Shown here: positions 11,276 through 22,302 of the stretch, piece by piece
How positions within the stretch are numbered: position 1 is the first letter of the stretch
Layout of the letters: the number at the start of each line of letters is the position of its first letter
Origin: Tragulus kanchil
Taxonomy: Eukaryota > Chordata > Mammalia > Artiodactyla > Tragulidae
DNA length: 64,000 bases
Direction of reading: 5' to 3'
Assembly: GCA_022376925.1 (NCBI GenBank)
Contig: JAIOJX010000032.1
Location: 173,315,979-173,379,978, forward strand
Translations under genes and position numbers: made by a program
The notes under the pieces: model-generated
The model's database searches: none
What the model was told of the DNA's origin: nothing
Seen by the model: the letters and a program-made list of their open reading frames with translations, nothing else

Positions 11276-11290
11276 AGAAGATCACTGGGA

Positions 11291-11977
11291 AATAGAAGCA
11301 CCCTATGACCCAGCAATCCCACTCTTAGGCTTATATCCTGATGAAATCAAAACGGAAAGAAGCACCTGTACCCCAATGTTCACTGCAGCTCTCTATACAA
11401 TAGCCAGAACATGGAAGCAACCTAGATGCCCATCGACGAATGAATGGATCCAGAAGCTCTGGTACATATATACAATGGAACACTACTCAGCTGTTAAAAG
11501 AAATGCAAAAGACTCAGTCCTAATGAAGTGGCTGGCTCTAGAACCTATCATAAAAAGTGAAGTAAGTCAAAAAGAGAAAGACAAATACAGTGTACTAACA
11601 CACATATATGGAATCTAGTAGGACGGTCTTGATATCACACGCAGGGAACTCATGGAAAAACAGACAGAGCATAGACATAGGGACATCATGGCGAATAAAT
11701 AGGGAGGGGGAAGCATGGAGGAAGTAACAAGGAAACCTATAGTGTTATGTGTGGAAAAGACAGCTAGTGCCATAGTGCTAAGGGAATAGGAGTGCTTACA
11801 ATGGCTTGGGGCGAGGGTCTGGAGGGGTGGGATGGGGGGATCTGGGCGGGTGGGGACCATGGCTGTACATATGACTGATCTGGGAACATACATGTCTGTG
11901 AACAACAAAACTCTGTAAAACCTTTAAAATAAAGAATAAAATAAAAAAAAAAAAAGTTTAAACAACAACAAACAAAA
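11291..11977 (+). mobile_element. Young 5'-truncated L1 with 15-base TSD
   Basis: Flanked by the perfect 15-base agaagatcactggga (11276-11290 and 11978-11992). The insert opens inside L1 ORF2, carries the ORF2 C-terminus, a stop near 11618, a roughly 300-base 3' UTR with a G-rich patch (ggaggggtgggatgggggg) and an AATAAA-containing A-rich tail. The clean TSD and uninterrupted reading frame imply a fairly recent insertion. Confidence 0.85.
11292..11618 (+). pseudogene. L1 ORF2 C-terminal fragment, open frame
   Basis: An uninterrupted frame of 108 codons plus stop encodes the end of L1 ORF2: AIPLLGLYPDE, then TCTPMFTAALYTIARTWKQP, LWYIYTMEHYSAVK and a final THIYGI. The endonuclease and reverse transcriptase domains are missing because of 5' truncation, so it cannot act on its own. 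The frame has not decayed, which fits a young element. Confidence 0.8.
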
Positions 11978-12254
11978 AGAAGATCACTGGGACCTGTCTG
12001 GGTGTCGCCTCCCTGTGCTGTCGTCCAGAAGCTCCCGTCAGGCAGCAACCTGAGACTACGTCGGGGCCACTGGGTGCTTCCCCTCTCAGGGATCACAGTC
12101 AACACTGCCTGGTGTTCAGTGTCTGAAAACCACTGTTCTATTCTCTCTGTTTTTTTTTTTTTAATTGTTTAAGACTGAAGCATAAACCTAGCCCTCACTA
12201 CTCCATCTCTGCCAAAACTGTAAGTCCTTGTCAGTCATTAAGAAGCGTGTGATT

Positions 12255-12574
12255 CACAGGGAACTCATGAAAAAAAAAAAAAAGACAGAGCATAGACATA
12301 GGGACATCATGGCGAATAAATAGGGAGGGGGAAGCATGGAGGAAGTAACAAGGAAACCTATAGTGTTATGTGTGGAAAAGATAGCTAGTGTCACAGTGCT
12401 AAGGGAATAGGAGTGCTTACAATGGCTTGGGGCAAAGGTCTGGAGGGGTGGGATGGGGGGATCTGGGTGGGTGGGGACCATGGATATGCATATGACTGAT
12501 CTGGGAACATACATGTATGTGAACAACAAAACTCTGTAAAACCTTTAAAATAAAGAATAAAAAAAAAAAAAAAG
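12255..12574 (+). mobile_element. Second young L1 3' end with 15-base TSD
   Basis: Contains only the 3' UTR of the same L1 family as the element at 11291-11977, closely similar from the gggaactcatg motif to the A-tail. Its own perfect 15-base TSD aagaagcgtgtgatt lies at 12240-12254 and 12575-12589. The different TSD shows a separate insertion, not a local copy of its neighbour. Confidence 0.85.
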
Positions 12575-13234
12575 AAGAAGCGTGTGATTTAATTGTCAAA
12601 TATTTGCAGAGCTTTTTTTTAAAAATTTAGTGTCATAGTATTGTTTATTAAAAATTTAATTCCATGTTGATCAGAGACTAGGCTTTCTATTGTTCAAACC
12701 CTTCGAAATGTACTGAGATGTGCTTTAGGTCATGGCTCGCACCCTGCTGTAGAGGAAAAGCATCTGTCCCCTGCACTTGTTACGCGCAGTGCTCCCTGTT
12801 AGTTAAGGCATCTGGCAGTGTTATACAGATCTTCCATCTTTATTGATCTGTCCAGCTGTTCTACCAATTACTTAGAGAAAAGTGTTATAACCTCCAACTA
12901 TGACTATGGATTTGTTTATTCGCCCTTTAATTCAATGCAAACGTCTTCATGCTATTTGGAAGCCCTGTTACTAGGTAGAGATTGTTATGTCTCCCTGATG
13001 AATTGATCCTTTATCATTATGAGAAGTCCCTCTTATCTCTGGCAATACCTTTTGCCTTGGATCTGTTTTATTTTTTAGCACTGTAACACTGTCAGTCTTC
13101 TCCAGCCTCCTGTCCGGATGCCACCCCTTTACTCCATGCACTCACTTTCACCTTCCTTCTTTTTGACCTGAAGCGCACCTCTAGCCAACAGCGTGTAATG
13201 TAGTCTTGCCTTTGTATCCGTTCTACCAATCTCC

Positions 13235-13493
13235 TTTTTTGAAAGGATTTTTTAATTTTATTTTGGTCTCATTTATTTATTTTCTTTGGCCTGTGTGGGC
13301 CTCCCAGTGCAGTGGCCTCTCTCCTTGCAGAGCACTGGCTCTGGACACATGTGCTCCAGAGCACTGACTTATAAGTGGACACATCGGTCCAGCTGCTCCA
13401 CAGCACATGGGATCTTCCCAGGCCAGGGATTGAACCGGCGTCCCTTGCACTGCAAGGCAGACTCTTTATCCACTGGACCACCAGGGAAGCCCA
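13235..13493 (-). mobile_element. CHR-like SINE, type II, 8-base TSD
   Basis: The minus strand reads gggcttccctggtggtccag, a B-box, tcccatgtgctgtggagcag, a body with gggaggcccacacaggcc and an A/T-rich tail without the C-rich type I segment. caatctcc flanks it (13227-13234 and 13494-13501). The copy at 14313-14589 is the duplication partner and keeps the full tail. Confidence 0.8.
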
Positions 13494-13571
13494 CAATCTC
13501 CATTTTTAAAGTTTTTTAAGTCTTTATTAAATTGTTACAATATTACTTCTGTTTGATCCTTTGGTGGTTCT

Positions 13572-13697
13572 TTTGTTGTTGTTGTTGTTGTTGTTTGGCT
13601 TTGAGGCATGTGGGATCCTAGCTCCCTGCCAGGGATTGAACCCGCACCCGCTGCATTGGAAGGTAACGTCTGAACTATTGGACCACAAGAGAATCCG
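13572..13697 (-). mobile_element. CHR-2 SINE fragment with GTT repeat tail
   Basis: The complement of a short CHR-2 SINE: catgtgggatcctagctcc, the B-box complement cagggattgaaccc and a head near ggaccacaagag. The A-rich tail has become a (GTT)n/(AAC)n run at about 13574-13600. The second copy is at about 14668-14793. Confidence 0.7.
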
Positions 13698-14959
13698 ACA
13701 ATCTCTTTTAATTGTAGTGGTTAGTTAATGTACATATAATGTAATTGTTGACATGAGCAGATTTACATCTATTGTTCAAACCCTTAAATGTACTGAGATG
13801 TGCTTTAGTCATGGCTCGCACCCTGCTGTAGAGGAAAAGCATCTGTCCCCTGCACTTGTTACGCCAGTGCTCCCTGTTAGTTAAGGCATCTGGCAGTGTT
13901 ATACAGATCTTCCATCTTTATTGATCTGTCCAGCTGTTCTACCAATTACTTAGAGAAAAGTGTTATAACCTCCAACTATGACTATGGATTTGTTTATTCG
14001 CCCTTTAATTCAATGCAAACGTCTTCATGCTATTTGGAAGCCCTGTTACTAGGTAGAGATTGTTATGTCTCCCTGATGAATTGATCCTTTATCATTATGA
14101 GAAGTCCCTCTTATCTCTGGCAATACCTTTTGCCTTGGATCTGTTTTATTTTTTAGCACTGTAACACTGTCAGTCTTCTCCAGCCTCCTGTCCGGATGCC
14201 ACCCCTTTACTCCATGCACTCACTTTCACCTTCCTTCTTTTTGACCTGAAGCGCACCTCTAGCCAACAGCGTGTAATGTAGTCTTGCCTTTGTATCCGTT
14301 CTACCAATCTCCTTTTTTGAAAGGATTTTTTAATTTTATTTTGGTCTCATTTATTTATTTATTCTCATCCATCTTTATTTTTTGGCCTGTGTGGGCCTCC
14401 CAGTGCAGTGGCCTCTCTCCTTGCAGAGCACTGGCTCTGGACACATGTGCTCCAGAGCACTGACTTATAAGTGGACACATCGGTCCAGCTGCTCCACAGC
14501 ACATGGGATCTTCCCAGGCCAGGGATTGAACCGGCGTCCCTTGCACTGCAAGGCAGACTCTTTATCCACTGGACCACCAGGGAAGCCCACAATCTCCATT
14601 TTTAAAGTTTTTTAAGTCTTTATTAAATTGTTACAATATTACTTCTGTTTGATCCTTTGGTGGTTCTTTTGTTGTTGTTGTTGTTGTTGTTTGGCTTTGA
14701 GGCATGTGGGATCCTAGCTCCCTGCCAGGGATTGAACCCACACCCCCTGCATTGGAAGGTAACGTCTTAACCATTGGACCACCAGAGAAATCCGACAATC
14801 TCTTTTAATTGTAGTGGTTAGTTAATGTACATATAATGTAATTGTTGACATGAGCAGATTTACATCTATTGTTCTGCTGGGTTTTCTTTTTTCCTGTTTT
14901 CACCTGTGCTTTATTTCTCTTTTCTTCTTTTAGAGCCTTATTTTTTTTAATTATTATTA

Positions 14960-15190
14960 TTATTTTGTCTCTAAGTCATCATTTATTTTTCATTCATCTT
15001 ATACTTTGGCCTGTGTGGGCCTCCCATCGCAGTGGCTTCTCTCATCGCAGAGCACCAGCTCTGGGCACATGCGCTCCAGAGCACTGGCTTGTACAAGCTG
15101 GACACACCAACTCCAGGTCCAGCCATTCCTTGGCAGGTGGGATGTTCCCGGGCCAGGGATTGAACCGGTGCCCCTTGCACTGCAAGGTGG
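14960..15190 (-). mobile_element. CHR-like SINE, head-truncated
   Basis: The complement shows the type II tail (cattcatcttatactttgg), gtgggcctcccatcgcag, gcacatgcgctccagagcac, an internal insertion or rearrangement near 15090-15125 and the B-box complement gggattgaaccggtgcccc. The first bases of the tRNA head are missing. An (ATT)n run sits at its left edge. Confidence 0.7.
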
Positions 15191-16244
15191 ATTTCTGGAG
15201 CCTTCTTTTGAGAGAACTATTTTTAGAATTCTATTTAATCTACTGGCTTTTTAACTATGCCTCATAACATTTTCTTTGTTTGCTCTAAGGATTACAAAAT
15301 ACATGCTTAATATTTTAAAGTCATCTTAGAGTTAAACTGTACCAGCTTACATAAAATATAAGGAGCTTGCAATTATAGATGCCTTTTCTCCAACCCTATC
15401 CTTCACGGTATAGCCATCATATGTACTACACCCATGTGCTATAAACTACAGAATGGACTGTGATAGTGGTTGCTTTAAATAGTCATATGTAGTTTTTAAG
15501 AGCAAAACATAGTCTTTTATATCTTCCCACATATTCTCCATCTACAGCCTCTTCAATTCTCCCTAAAGATCCGACTTCCTATCTAGTACGCACTCCTCTG
15601 TCCTAAAGAACTTCCTATAACATTTCTGCAGTGTACATCAGCTCTCAGTGAATTCCTGCCTACTTTTTATCCGTCTGAAAATGTCTTTATTTCACCTTCA
15701 TTCTTAAAGGACGGAGAGTCATGAATTGAGATGTTTCTCGTGGCACTTTAAAGACGCCATTGCACTGTCTCTGAACTCCACTGTTTCTGATAAGAAGTCA
15801 GTCATTTTTATACAATTATTCCTTTTCACATGATATTCATTTTCCTCTGAGCAATTTTAAGATATTTTTCTTTATCTCTGGTTTCTAGAAATTTAACTAT
15901 GATAGGCCACAGAGTGATTTCCTTTACATTTGTCCTATTTGGGGTTTACAGGGTTTTCTTTTTCTTTTGAATCTGGAAATATACATATTTCCCCAAATTT
16001 GGGGGGGTTTTAGGCATTATTTCTCTGAATAGTTTTTTCTCCCCCACTCTCATCTTCTTCTTAGACTCCAATTAGGATGCAACAGTTAAATAGAGCATGG
16101 AACAGCAAACTGGTTCTCAATTGGGAAAGGAGTCCATCAAGGCTGCATATTGTCACCGTGCTTATTTAGCTTATATGCAGAGTACATCATGCAAAATGCC
16201 AAGCTAGATATGTCACAAGCTGGAATCAAGACTGCCGGGAGAAA

Positions 16245-16277
16245 CAATTAGAAATAAAAAAAATTAAAACAAACAAA
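16245..16277 (+). mobile_element. 33-base A-rich insertion with 18-base TSD
   Basis: A tiny A-rich segment is flanked by the identical 18-base caagactgccgggagaaa (16227-16244 and 16278-16295), which occurs once in ordinary BovB. This has the structure of a target-primed insertion that captured almost only a poly(A) tail. Confidence 0.75.
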
Positions 16278-16418
16278 CAAGACTGCCGGGAGAAATACCA
16301 ATAACCTTAGATATGCAGATGGTATGACTCTAATGGCAGAAAGTGAAGAGGAACTAAACAGCCTCTTGATGAAGGTGAAAGAGGACAGTGAAACAGCTGG
16401 CTTAACACTCAACATTCA

Positions 16419-16486
16419 CAAGGCTAATTTGGGCTTACATATGGCAGCAAACAACAAAACTCTGTAAAAGTAAAATTTAAAAAACC
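16419..16486 (+). mobile_element. 68-base L1 3' tail insertion with 11-base TSD
   Basis: Flanked by ctcaacattca at 16408-16418 and 16487-16497. The insert ends in aacaacaaaactctgtaaaa plus an A-rich tail, matching the 3' end of the young L1 family seen at 11900-11940. An extremely 5'-truncated L1 insertion in BovB. Confidence 0.8.
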
Positions 16487-16691
16487 CTCAACATTCAAAA
16501 AAATAAGATCATGGCATCCAATCCCACCACTTCACAGCAAACAGGTAGGAAAAAAGTGGAAGCAGTGACAGATTTTATTTTCTTGGGCTCCAAAATCACT
16601 GTGGATGGTGACTGCAATCACATTAAATATGCTTGCTTCTTGGAAGAAAAGCTATGACAAACCTAGACAGCGTATTAAAAAGCAGAAAGAG

Positions 16692-16952
16692 GGCTTCCCT
16701 GGTGGTCCAGTGGGTAAGGACACTGGCTGGACTGATGTGTCCAATTACCGAGCCGGAGCTCTGGAGCGCATGTGCCCAGAGCCGGTGCTCGGCGACAACA
16801 GAGGCCACTGCGATGGGAGGCCCACATGGGCCAAAGAACAAAGATGGATGAAAACAGATAAATGAAAGACCAATGGAAGTGGCCCGCCTGCTCCCCTCCC
16901 TCCCTGCCCCCCCCCAAAAAAAATAAGTAAATAAATAAATATTTTTTTTAAA
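16692..16952 (+). mobile_element. CHR-like SINE, type I, internally deleted, 15-base TSD
   Basis: The perfect 15-base aaaaagcagaaagag flanks it (16677-16691 and 16953-16967) inside BovB. The head jumps from gggtaaggacac to tggctggactgatgtgtcc, losing the B-box and upstream body, then continues through the hairpin region and the type I C-rich tail. Loss of the B-box should abolish pol III transcription. The copy at 17790-18041 is its duplicate. Confidence 0.85.
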
Positions 16953-18983
16953 AAAAAGCAGAAAGAGTCAAAGCTATGGTTTTCCCAGTAGGCATATATG
17001 GATGTGAGAGATGGACCATAAAGAAAGCTGAGCACCAAAGGATTAATGCCTTCAAACTGTGGTGCTGGAGAAGACTCTTAAGGGTCCTTTGGACTGCAAG
17101 GAGATCCAACCAGTCAATCCTAGAGGAAATCAACCCTGAATATTCACTGGAAGGACTGATGCTGAAGTTCTAATACTCTGGCCACCTGATGCAAAGAGCT
17201 GACTCATTCGAAAAGACCCTGATGCTGGGAAAGACTGAGGGCAGGAGGAGAAGGGGGTGACAGAGGATGCGATGGTTGGATGGCATCATCAACTCAATGG
17301 ACATGAGTTTGAGCAAGCTCCAGAAGGTAGGGAAAGGCAGAGAAATCTGGCATGCTGCAGTCCATGGGATCACAACAAGTCGGACTCGACTGAGCAAAAA
17401 ATGAACGACATCAACACATACAGTAATACTATTATATATTGCACATATACTATCATATATTACAGTATTATATATCAGTATCTCTGGATATTGTCCAGAG
17501 GTACACTCAACATTCACAAGGCTAATTTGGGCTTACATATGGCAGCAAACAACAAAACTCTGTAAAAGTAAAATTTAAAAAACCCTCAACATTCAAAAAA
17601 ATAAGATCATGGCATCCAATCCCATCACTTCACAGCAAACAGGTAGGAAAAAAGTGGAAGCAGTGACAGATTTTATTTTCTTGGGCTCCAAAATCACTGT
17701 GGATGGTGACTGCAATCACATTAAATATGCTTGCTTCTTGGAAGAAAAGCTATGACAAACCTAGACAGCGTATTAAAAAGCAGAAAGAGGGCTTCCCTGG
17801 TGGTCCAGTGGGTAAGGACACTGGCTGGACTGATGTGTCCAATTACCGAGCCGGAGCTCTGGAGCGCATGTGCCCAGAGCCGGTGCTCGGCGACAACAGA
17901 GGCCACTGCGATGGGAGGCCCACATGGGCCAAAGAACAAAGATGGATGAAAACAGATAAATGAAAGATCAATGGAAGTGGCCTGCCTGCCTCCCTCCCTC
18001 TCCACCCCCACCAAAATAAGTAAATAAATAAATATTTTAAAAAAAAGCAGAAAGAGTCAAAGCTATGGTTTTCCCAGTAGGCATATATGGATGTGAGAGA
18101 TGGACCATAAAGAAAGCTGAGCACCAAAGGATTAATGCCTTCAAACTGTGGTGCTGGAGAAGACTCTTAAGGGTCCTTTGGACTGCAAGGAGATCCAACC
18201 AGTCAATCCTAGAGGAAATCAACCCTGAATATTCACTGGAAGGACTGATGCTGAAGTTCTAATACTCTGGCCACCTGATGCAAAGAGCTGACTCATTCGA
18301 AAAGACCCTGATGCTGGGAAAGACTGAGGGCAGGAGGAGAAGGGGGTGACAGAGGATGCGATGGTTGGATGGCATCATCAACTCAATGGACATGAGTTTG
18401 AGCAAGCTCCAGAAGGTAGGGAAAGGCAGAGAAATCTGGCATGCTGCAGTCCATGGGATCACAACAAGTCGGACTCGACTGAGCAAAAAATGAACGACAT
18501 CAACACATACAGTAATACTATTATATATTGCACATATACTATCATATATTACAGTATTATATATCAGTATCTCTGGATATTGTCCAGAGGTCCCTGAATA
18601 TCTGTTATTTTTCCCCTCTATTCTTTTTCTCTGCTTTCGGACTGAATAATTTCTATTATTCTATTTCCAGATTCACTGGCTCTTTCTTCTCTCATCTCCA
18701 TTCTGCAACAGAGACCAAAGCACACACTTTATTCAGATACTTCATTTTTCAGTTCTAGACTTTCTTTTTAACCCTTATAAATTTCTATCTCTGTACAGAG
18801 ATTTCCTACCATTGTGAATATATTTTCCTTTATGTCCCTGAGCATTTTCATAGCTGTTTTAAAATAGCTGTCTGCCAATTTCAACATCGGGATCATCTTG
18901 GAGAGAAACTCTTTCTCCTGAATATAGGTTCCCTTTTCCTGTTTCCTACTGTATGGAGGACTTTGGGTGATATCCTAGATATT

Positions 18984-19188
18984 ATTGGGCTTCCCTGGTG
19001 GCTCAGATGGGAAAGAATCTGCCCGCAGGGCAGGAGACCTGGCTCCGATCCCTGGGTGGGAAGATCCCCTGGAGAAGGGAATGGCAACCCACTCCAGTAT
19101 TCTTGTCTGGATTATTCCATGAACAGAGAAGTCTGGTGGCTCCAGTCCATGGGGTCACAAAAAGTCGAACAGGACTGAGTAACACACA
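18984..19188 (+). mobile_element. Bov-tA SINE, full length
   Basis: Runs from gggcttccctggtggctcag through gatccctgggtgggaagatc, ccactccagtattcttgtc and ggggtcacaaaaagtcgaac. ctagatatt at 18975-18983 and ctagacatt at 19189-19197 form an 8-of-9 TSD. It is inserted in antisense L1M. Confidence 0.9.
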
Positions 19189-19260
19189 CTAGACATTGTA
19201 CAAAACTTACATTGAATAACTCTGGATTCTGTGATGTTTCTCTGAAGAACATACTTTTTT

Positions 19261-19824
19261 TAAACAGGGAGCTTACTTGGCTCTATTCAAATTTCAAACT
19301 CTATGTCCTCTGTTGCGTGCAGCACTAGAAGTTTCTATTCAGTGCTGTTAGTACGAGCTGAGCTTAGCATTTGCCCCATGAAGGGACTCAGGAGTCAACA
19401 GAGACTTGAGCAGAGCCCACACACAGAACCTGGGCTCCCCCTCTCTGACTCCTTCCTGTCTGAGAGTTCCCTCCTTCCTGTCTAGCTGCTCTGGCTGCCC
19501 CAAACCGTGGTCTCTGGTTCTTCAAGCTGGTGACACTGCGGGCTTCCTATCTGTACTTTAGCTGCCCTGCTGGGCACAGACTGGAGTCTACCCTCAGGCA
19601 GAAAAACATAAAAGCAAGAAATTCCCCCAGTCCCGTTTCCTTCTTCTAAGGGAAGACTCTCTTCTATGTGTGCTTGCCTTTTCGTTGCTCTCCGTCTCCT
19701 TTAGGCCGTTTGTTGTTGCTTTTGTTCGGAGTTTGTGTCAACTGCGGGAAAGTACGTCTGATGGGAACTGCTCCTTGGTTCCTGGAAGTCAAATCTAATA
19801 TCCAATTTGAAGCATCTGGTTTGC
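19261..19824. other. Transition from AT-rich L1 block to GC-rich unique DNA
   Basis: No gene is supported. The first part may still be antisense L1M 5' sequence. GC content rises visibly after about 19,400. Confidence 0.4.
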
Positions 19825-21987
19825 CATAATGGAGAGTCACCCCCACCCTCCCTCGTCTCCTCCACCCCCACCCCAACACACACAGACTTCTCGGCCCCGG
19901 TACGTCAGTCAGGACCGCCCACCGTATTCCTGGGCGGACTGTGGAGAAGGGTAAGGGGCGGGACCGCTCGTTCTGTGGGTGCGCCGCCGCGTCACAGAGA
20001 TGGCGAGCAAGCCGGTGTGACCTCCTAACGGACGGCGTTCACAGCAGGCATGAATGCAGAGTCAGGAATGATTTGAGGAGATGATCCCACCCGCACTGCT
20101 CTCCCTGCCCCGTCAGCTTCAGGAAAATGTGTCGAGAGCCTGAGGAGCCTACCAGGCTCCTAGCACAGGGAGCAGAGGAGTCTGAGCCAACTTCAGCACA
20201 ATCTCTAAGAGCCAGGTAACGGGATCTGTAATGACAAGGGGCTCACATTTGCAGAAACAATGAGAGCTAAGGCAGCATCTTCATCTTACACCATTCTCCT
20301 AAGTGCTTCCTGAAATGTTTTCTGTACCAAATGATGCAAGCTCCCTGTGAGTAAAGGTTGAGGAGAAAGTGGATCAGAATCTGTAAGTACATGAGCATTC
20401 ATTATACGGAGAATTCCAAGAAATCATGCTCTCTTATTCAATAAGGTCAGAACAAAGGGAAGGAGTTTTAAATGTCAACAGAAGATGTAAAAGGCCAGAA
20501 AAGAGTTGTCTTAGCGTAAAAAGGATTAAGAGCAAGAGGTCCCAGGGAGGCTGCTGAAGGGGAGCTGGGGCGGGGCTCTGGAGGTGGCCGCGTCCGGCCT
20601 CCCGTGGAGTGGGGATGAGCCCTGGCGGCCAGCAGGGTCCCCAGCGGGAGGTGCAGCCTGTCCAGTGGGGAGTGCGGGCTCCAGGAGGTGCCAGAGCCCA
20701 TTCTTAGGGCGCTGCAATCTTGAACATTAGTCTGAGACAAAACCCCACCTCACCTCCACCTCCTGGTAACAGTAATTCCCCCTTCAGCAGTCACTGGTTA
20801 AAAAAAAAAAAAAAGGCTTTTAAGCAGAAGAATTAACTCAATCCTTACCACAAAGTATGAGGTGGGTACTATTATGGACATCATTTGACAGACTTGCTCG
20901 GTCCGCCTAACTTGCATCGTTCATAATGGAGAGTCACCCCCACCCTCCCTCGTCTCCTCCACCCCCACCCCGACACACACAGACTTCTCGCCCCGGTACG
21001 TCAGTCAGGACCGCCCACCGTATTCCTGGGCGGACTGTGGAGAAGGGTAAGGGGCGGGACCGCTCGTTCTGTGGGTGCGCCGCCGCGTCACAGAGATGGC
21101 GAGCAAGCCGGTGTGACCTCCTAACGGACGGCGTTCACAGCAGGCATGAATGCAGAGTCAGGAATGATTTGAGGAGATGATCCCACCCGCACTGCTCTCC
21201 CTGCCCCGTCAGCTTCAGGAAAATGTGTCGAGAGCCTGAGGAGCCTACCAGGCTCCTAGCACAGGGAGCAGAGGAGTCTGAGCCAACTTCAGCACAATCT
21301 CTAAGAGCCAGGTAACGGGATCTGTAATGACAAGGGGCTCACATTTGCAGAAACAATGAGAGCTAAGGCAGCATCTTCATCTTACACCATTCTCCTAAGT
21401 GCTTCCTGAAATGTTTTCTGTACCAAATGATGCAAGCTCCCTGTGAGTAAAGGTTGAGGAGAAAGTGGATCAGAATCTGTAAGTACATGAGCATTCATTA
21501 TACGGAGAATTCCAAGAAATCATGCTCTCTTATTCAATAAGGTCAGAACAAAGGGAAGGAGTTTTAAATGTCAACAGAAGATGTAAAAGGCCAGAAAAGA
21601 GTTGTCTTAGCGTAAAAAGGATTAAGAGCAAGAGGTCCCAGGGAGGCTGCTGAAGGGGAGCTGGGGCGGGGCTCTGGAGGTGGCCGCGTCCGGCCTCCCG
21701 TGGAGTGGGGATGAGCCCTGGCGGCCAGCAGGGTCCCCAGCGGGAGGTGCAGCCTGTCCAGTGGGGAGTGCGGGCTCCAGGAGGTGCCAGAGCCCATTCT
21801 TAGGGCGCTGCAATCTTGAACATTAGTCTGAGACAAAACCCCACCTCACCTCCACCTCCTGGTAACAGTAATTCCCCCTTCAGCAGTCACTGGTTAAAAA
21901 AAAAAAAAAAAGGCTTTTAAGCAGAAGAATTAACTCAATCCTTACCACAAAGTATGAGGTGGGTACTATTATGGACATCATTTGACA
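19825..21987. repeat. Adjacent direct duplication 5 (~1.10 kb unit)
   Basis: 19825-20891 recurs at 20922-21987, offset 1,097. A 30-base filler (20892-20921) sits at the junction; single-base losses (tctcggccccgg against tctcgccccgg) and A-run length differences are the main changes. Confidence 0.9.
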
Positions 21988-22110
21988 GATGACAAAACTG
22001 AGACCCAGGTTATCTGCCCCAAGTCACGGGGTGAGAGGTGGAACAGAATCAGACCCAGGCAGGTGCACTGCAGAGTCTCAGCCCCAACCACCAGTGCCCA
22101 CCCACCTCTC
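21950..22110 (+). repeat. MIR SINE fragment
   Basis: Shows the MIR core: gaggtgggtactattatgg, then a decayed cattttacagatgaggaaactgagg region (gacagatgacaaaactgaga) and the gcccaagtcac block. Partial or complete duplicates lie at about 20857-20891 and 23066-23226. Confidence 0.65.
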
Positions 22111-22302
22111 ACCCACAGCATGCTCTCCTTGGGGCTCCCAGCCCTGCTGTCTGGACTGACACCTCCTAACCCTGCTCTCTGGACTAACACAACACAACGC
22201 CAGATGGAGCCATCTTCCAACCAACGGCCCTTTGGGAATGGATCAGTGGACGAGCGGACAGACGAGTACAAGAATGGACATCCTGGTTTTTAGTTTTCTA
22301 TA

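Larger units (their letters stand above)
12687..14874. repeat. Adjacent direct duplication 3 (~1.08-1.10 kb unit)
   Basis: 12687-13768 recurs at 13769-14874. The second copy starts with dropped bases (ccttaaatg for ccttcgaaatg, ttagtcatgg for ttaggtcatgg), and the first copy is noisy at its end. The ten bases tctattgttc are shared at both unit ends and at the junction. An 18-base block (within 14355-14380) present in copy two is missing from copy one. Confidence 0.9.
16081..17502 (+). pseudogene. BovB (RTE) LINE fragment, reverse transcriptase region to 3' end
   Basis: Recognisable BovB RT coding sequence begins near caaactggttctcaattggg; the catalytic box reads tat gca gat ggt (YADG instead of YADD) at 16312-16323, so it is inactive. 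Later parts (tatggatgtgagagatggac, gcaaggagatccaaccagtc) and the 3' end (gatgctgggaaagactgagg to cggactcgactgag) follow. It is interrupted by a 33-base insertion, a 68-base insertion and a CHR-like SINE. It sits within antisense L1M. BovB in ruminants is known to have arrived by horizontal transfer. Confidence 0.85.
16405..18590. repeat. Adjacent direct duplication 4 (~1.09 kb unit)
   Basis: 16405-17502 recurs at 17503-18590, offset 1,098 falling to 1,089. The junction joins gtccagaggt directly to acactcaacattc. Differences concentrate in the C-rich SINE tail (16880-16945 against 17980-18035). The only unique right end is gtccagaggtccctgaat near 18590, which continues L1M. Confidence 0.9.
12600..19260 (-). 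mobile_element. Antisense L1M LINE block 2, heavily interrupted
   Basis: AT-rich antisense L1 sequence appears at 12600-13230, 14820-14960, 15190-16080, 18590-18983 and from 19198 on. Diagnostic pieces include gataagaagtcagtcatttt near 15790, tttctagaaatttaactatg near 15885 and tttcatagctgttttaaaat near 18850, all typical of the 5' half of L1M read in reverse. SINEs, a BovB element and two adjacent duplications interrupt it. The right boundary is uncertain. Confidence 0.6.

Noticed and set aside
11276..12589. Local duplication of one L1 copy
   Set aside because: Each copy has its own different perfect TSD and tail, so they are separate insertions.
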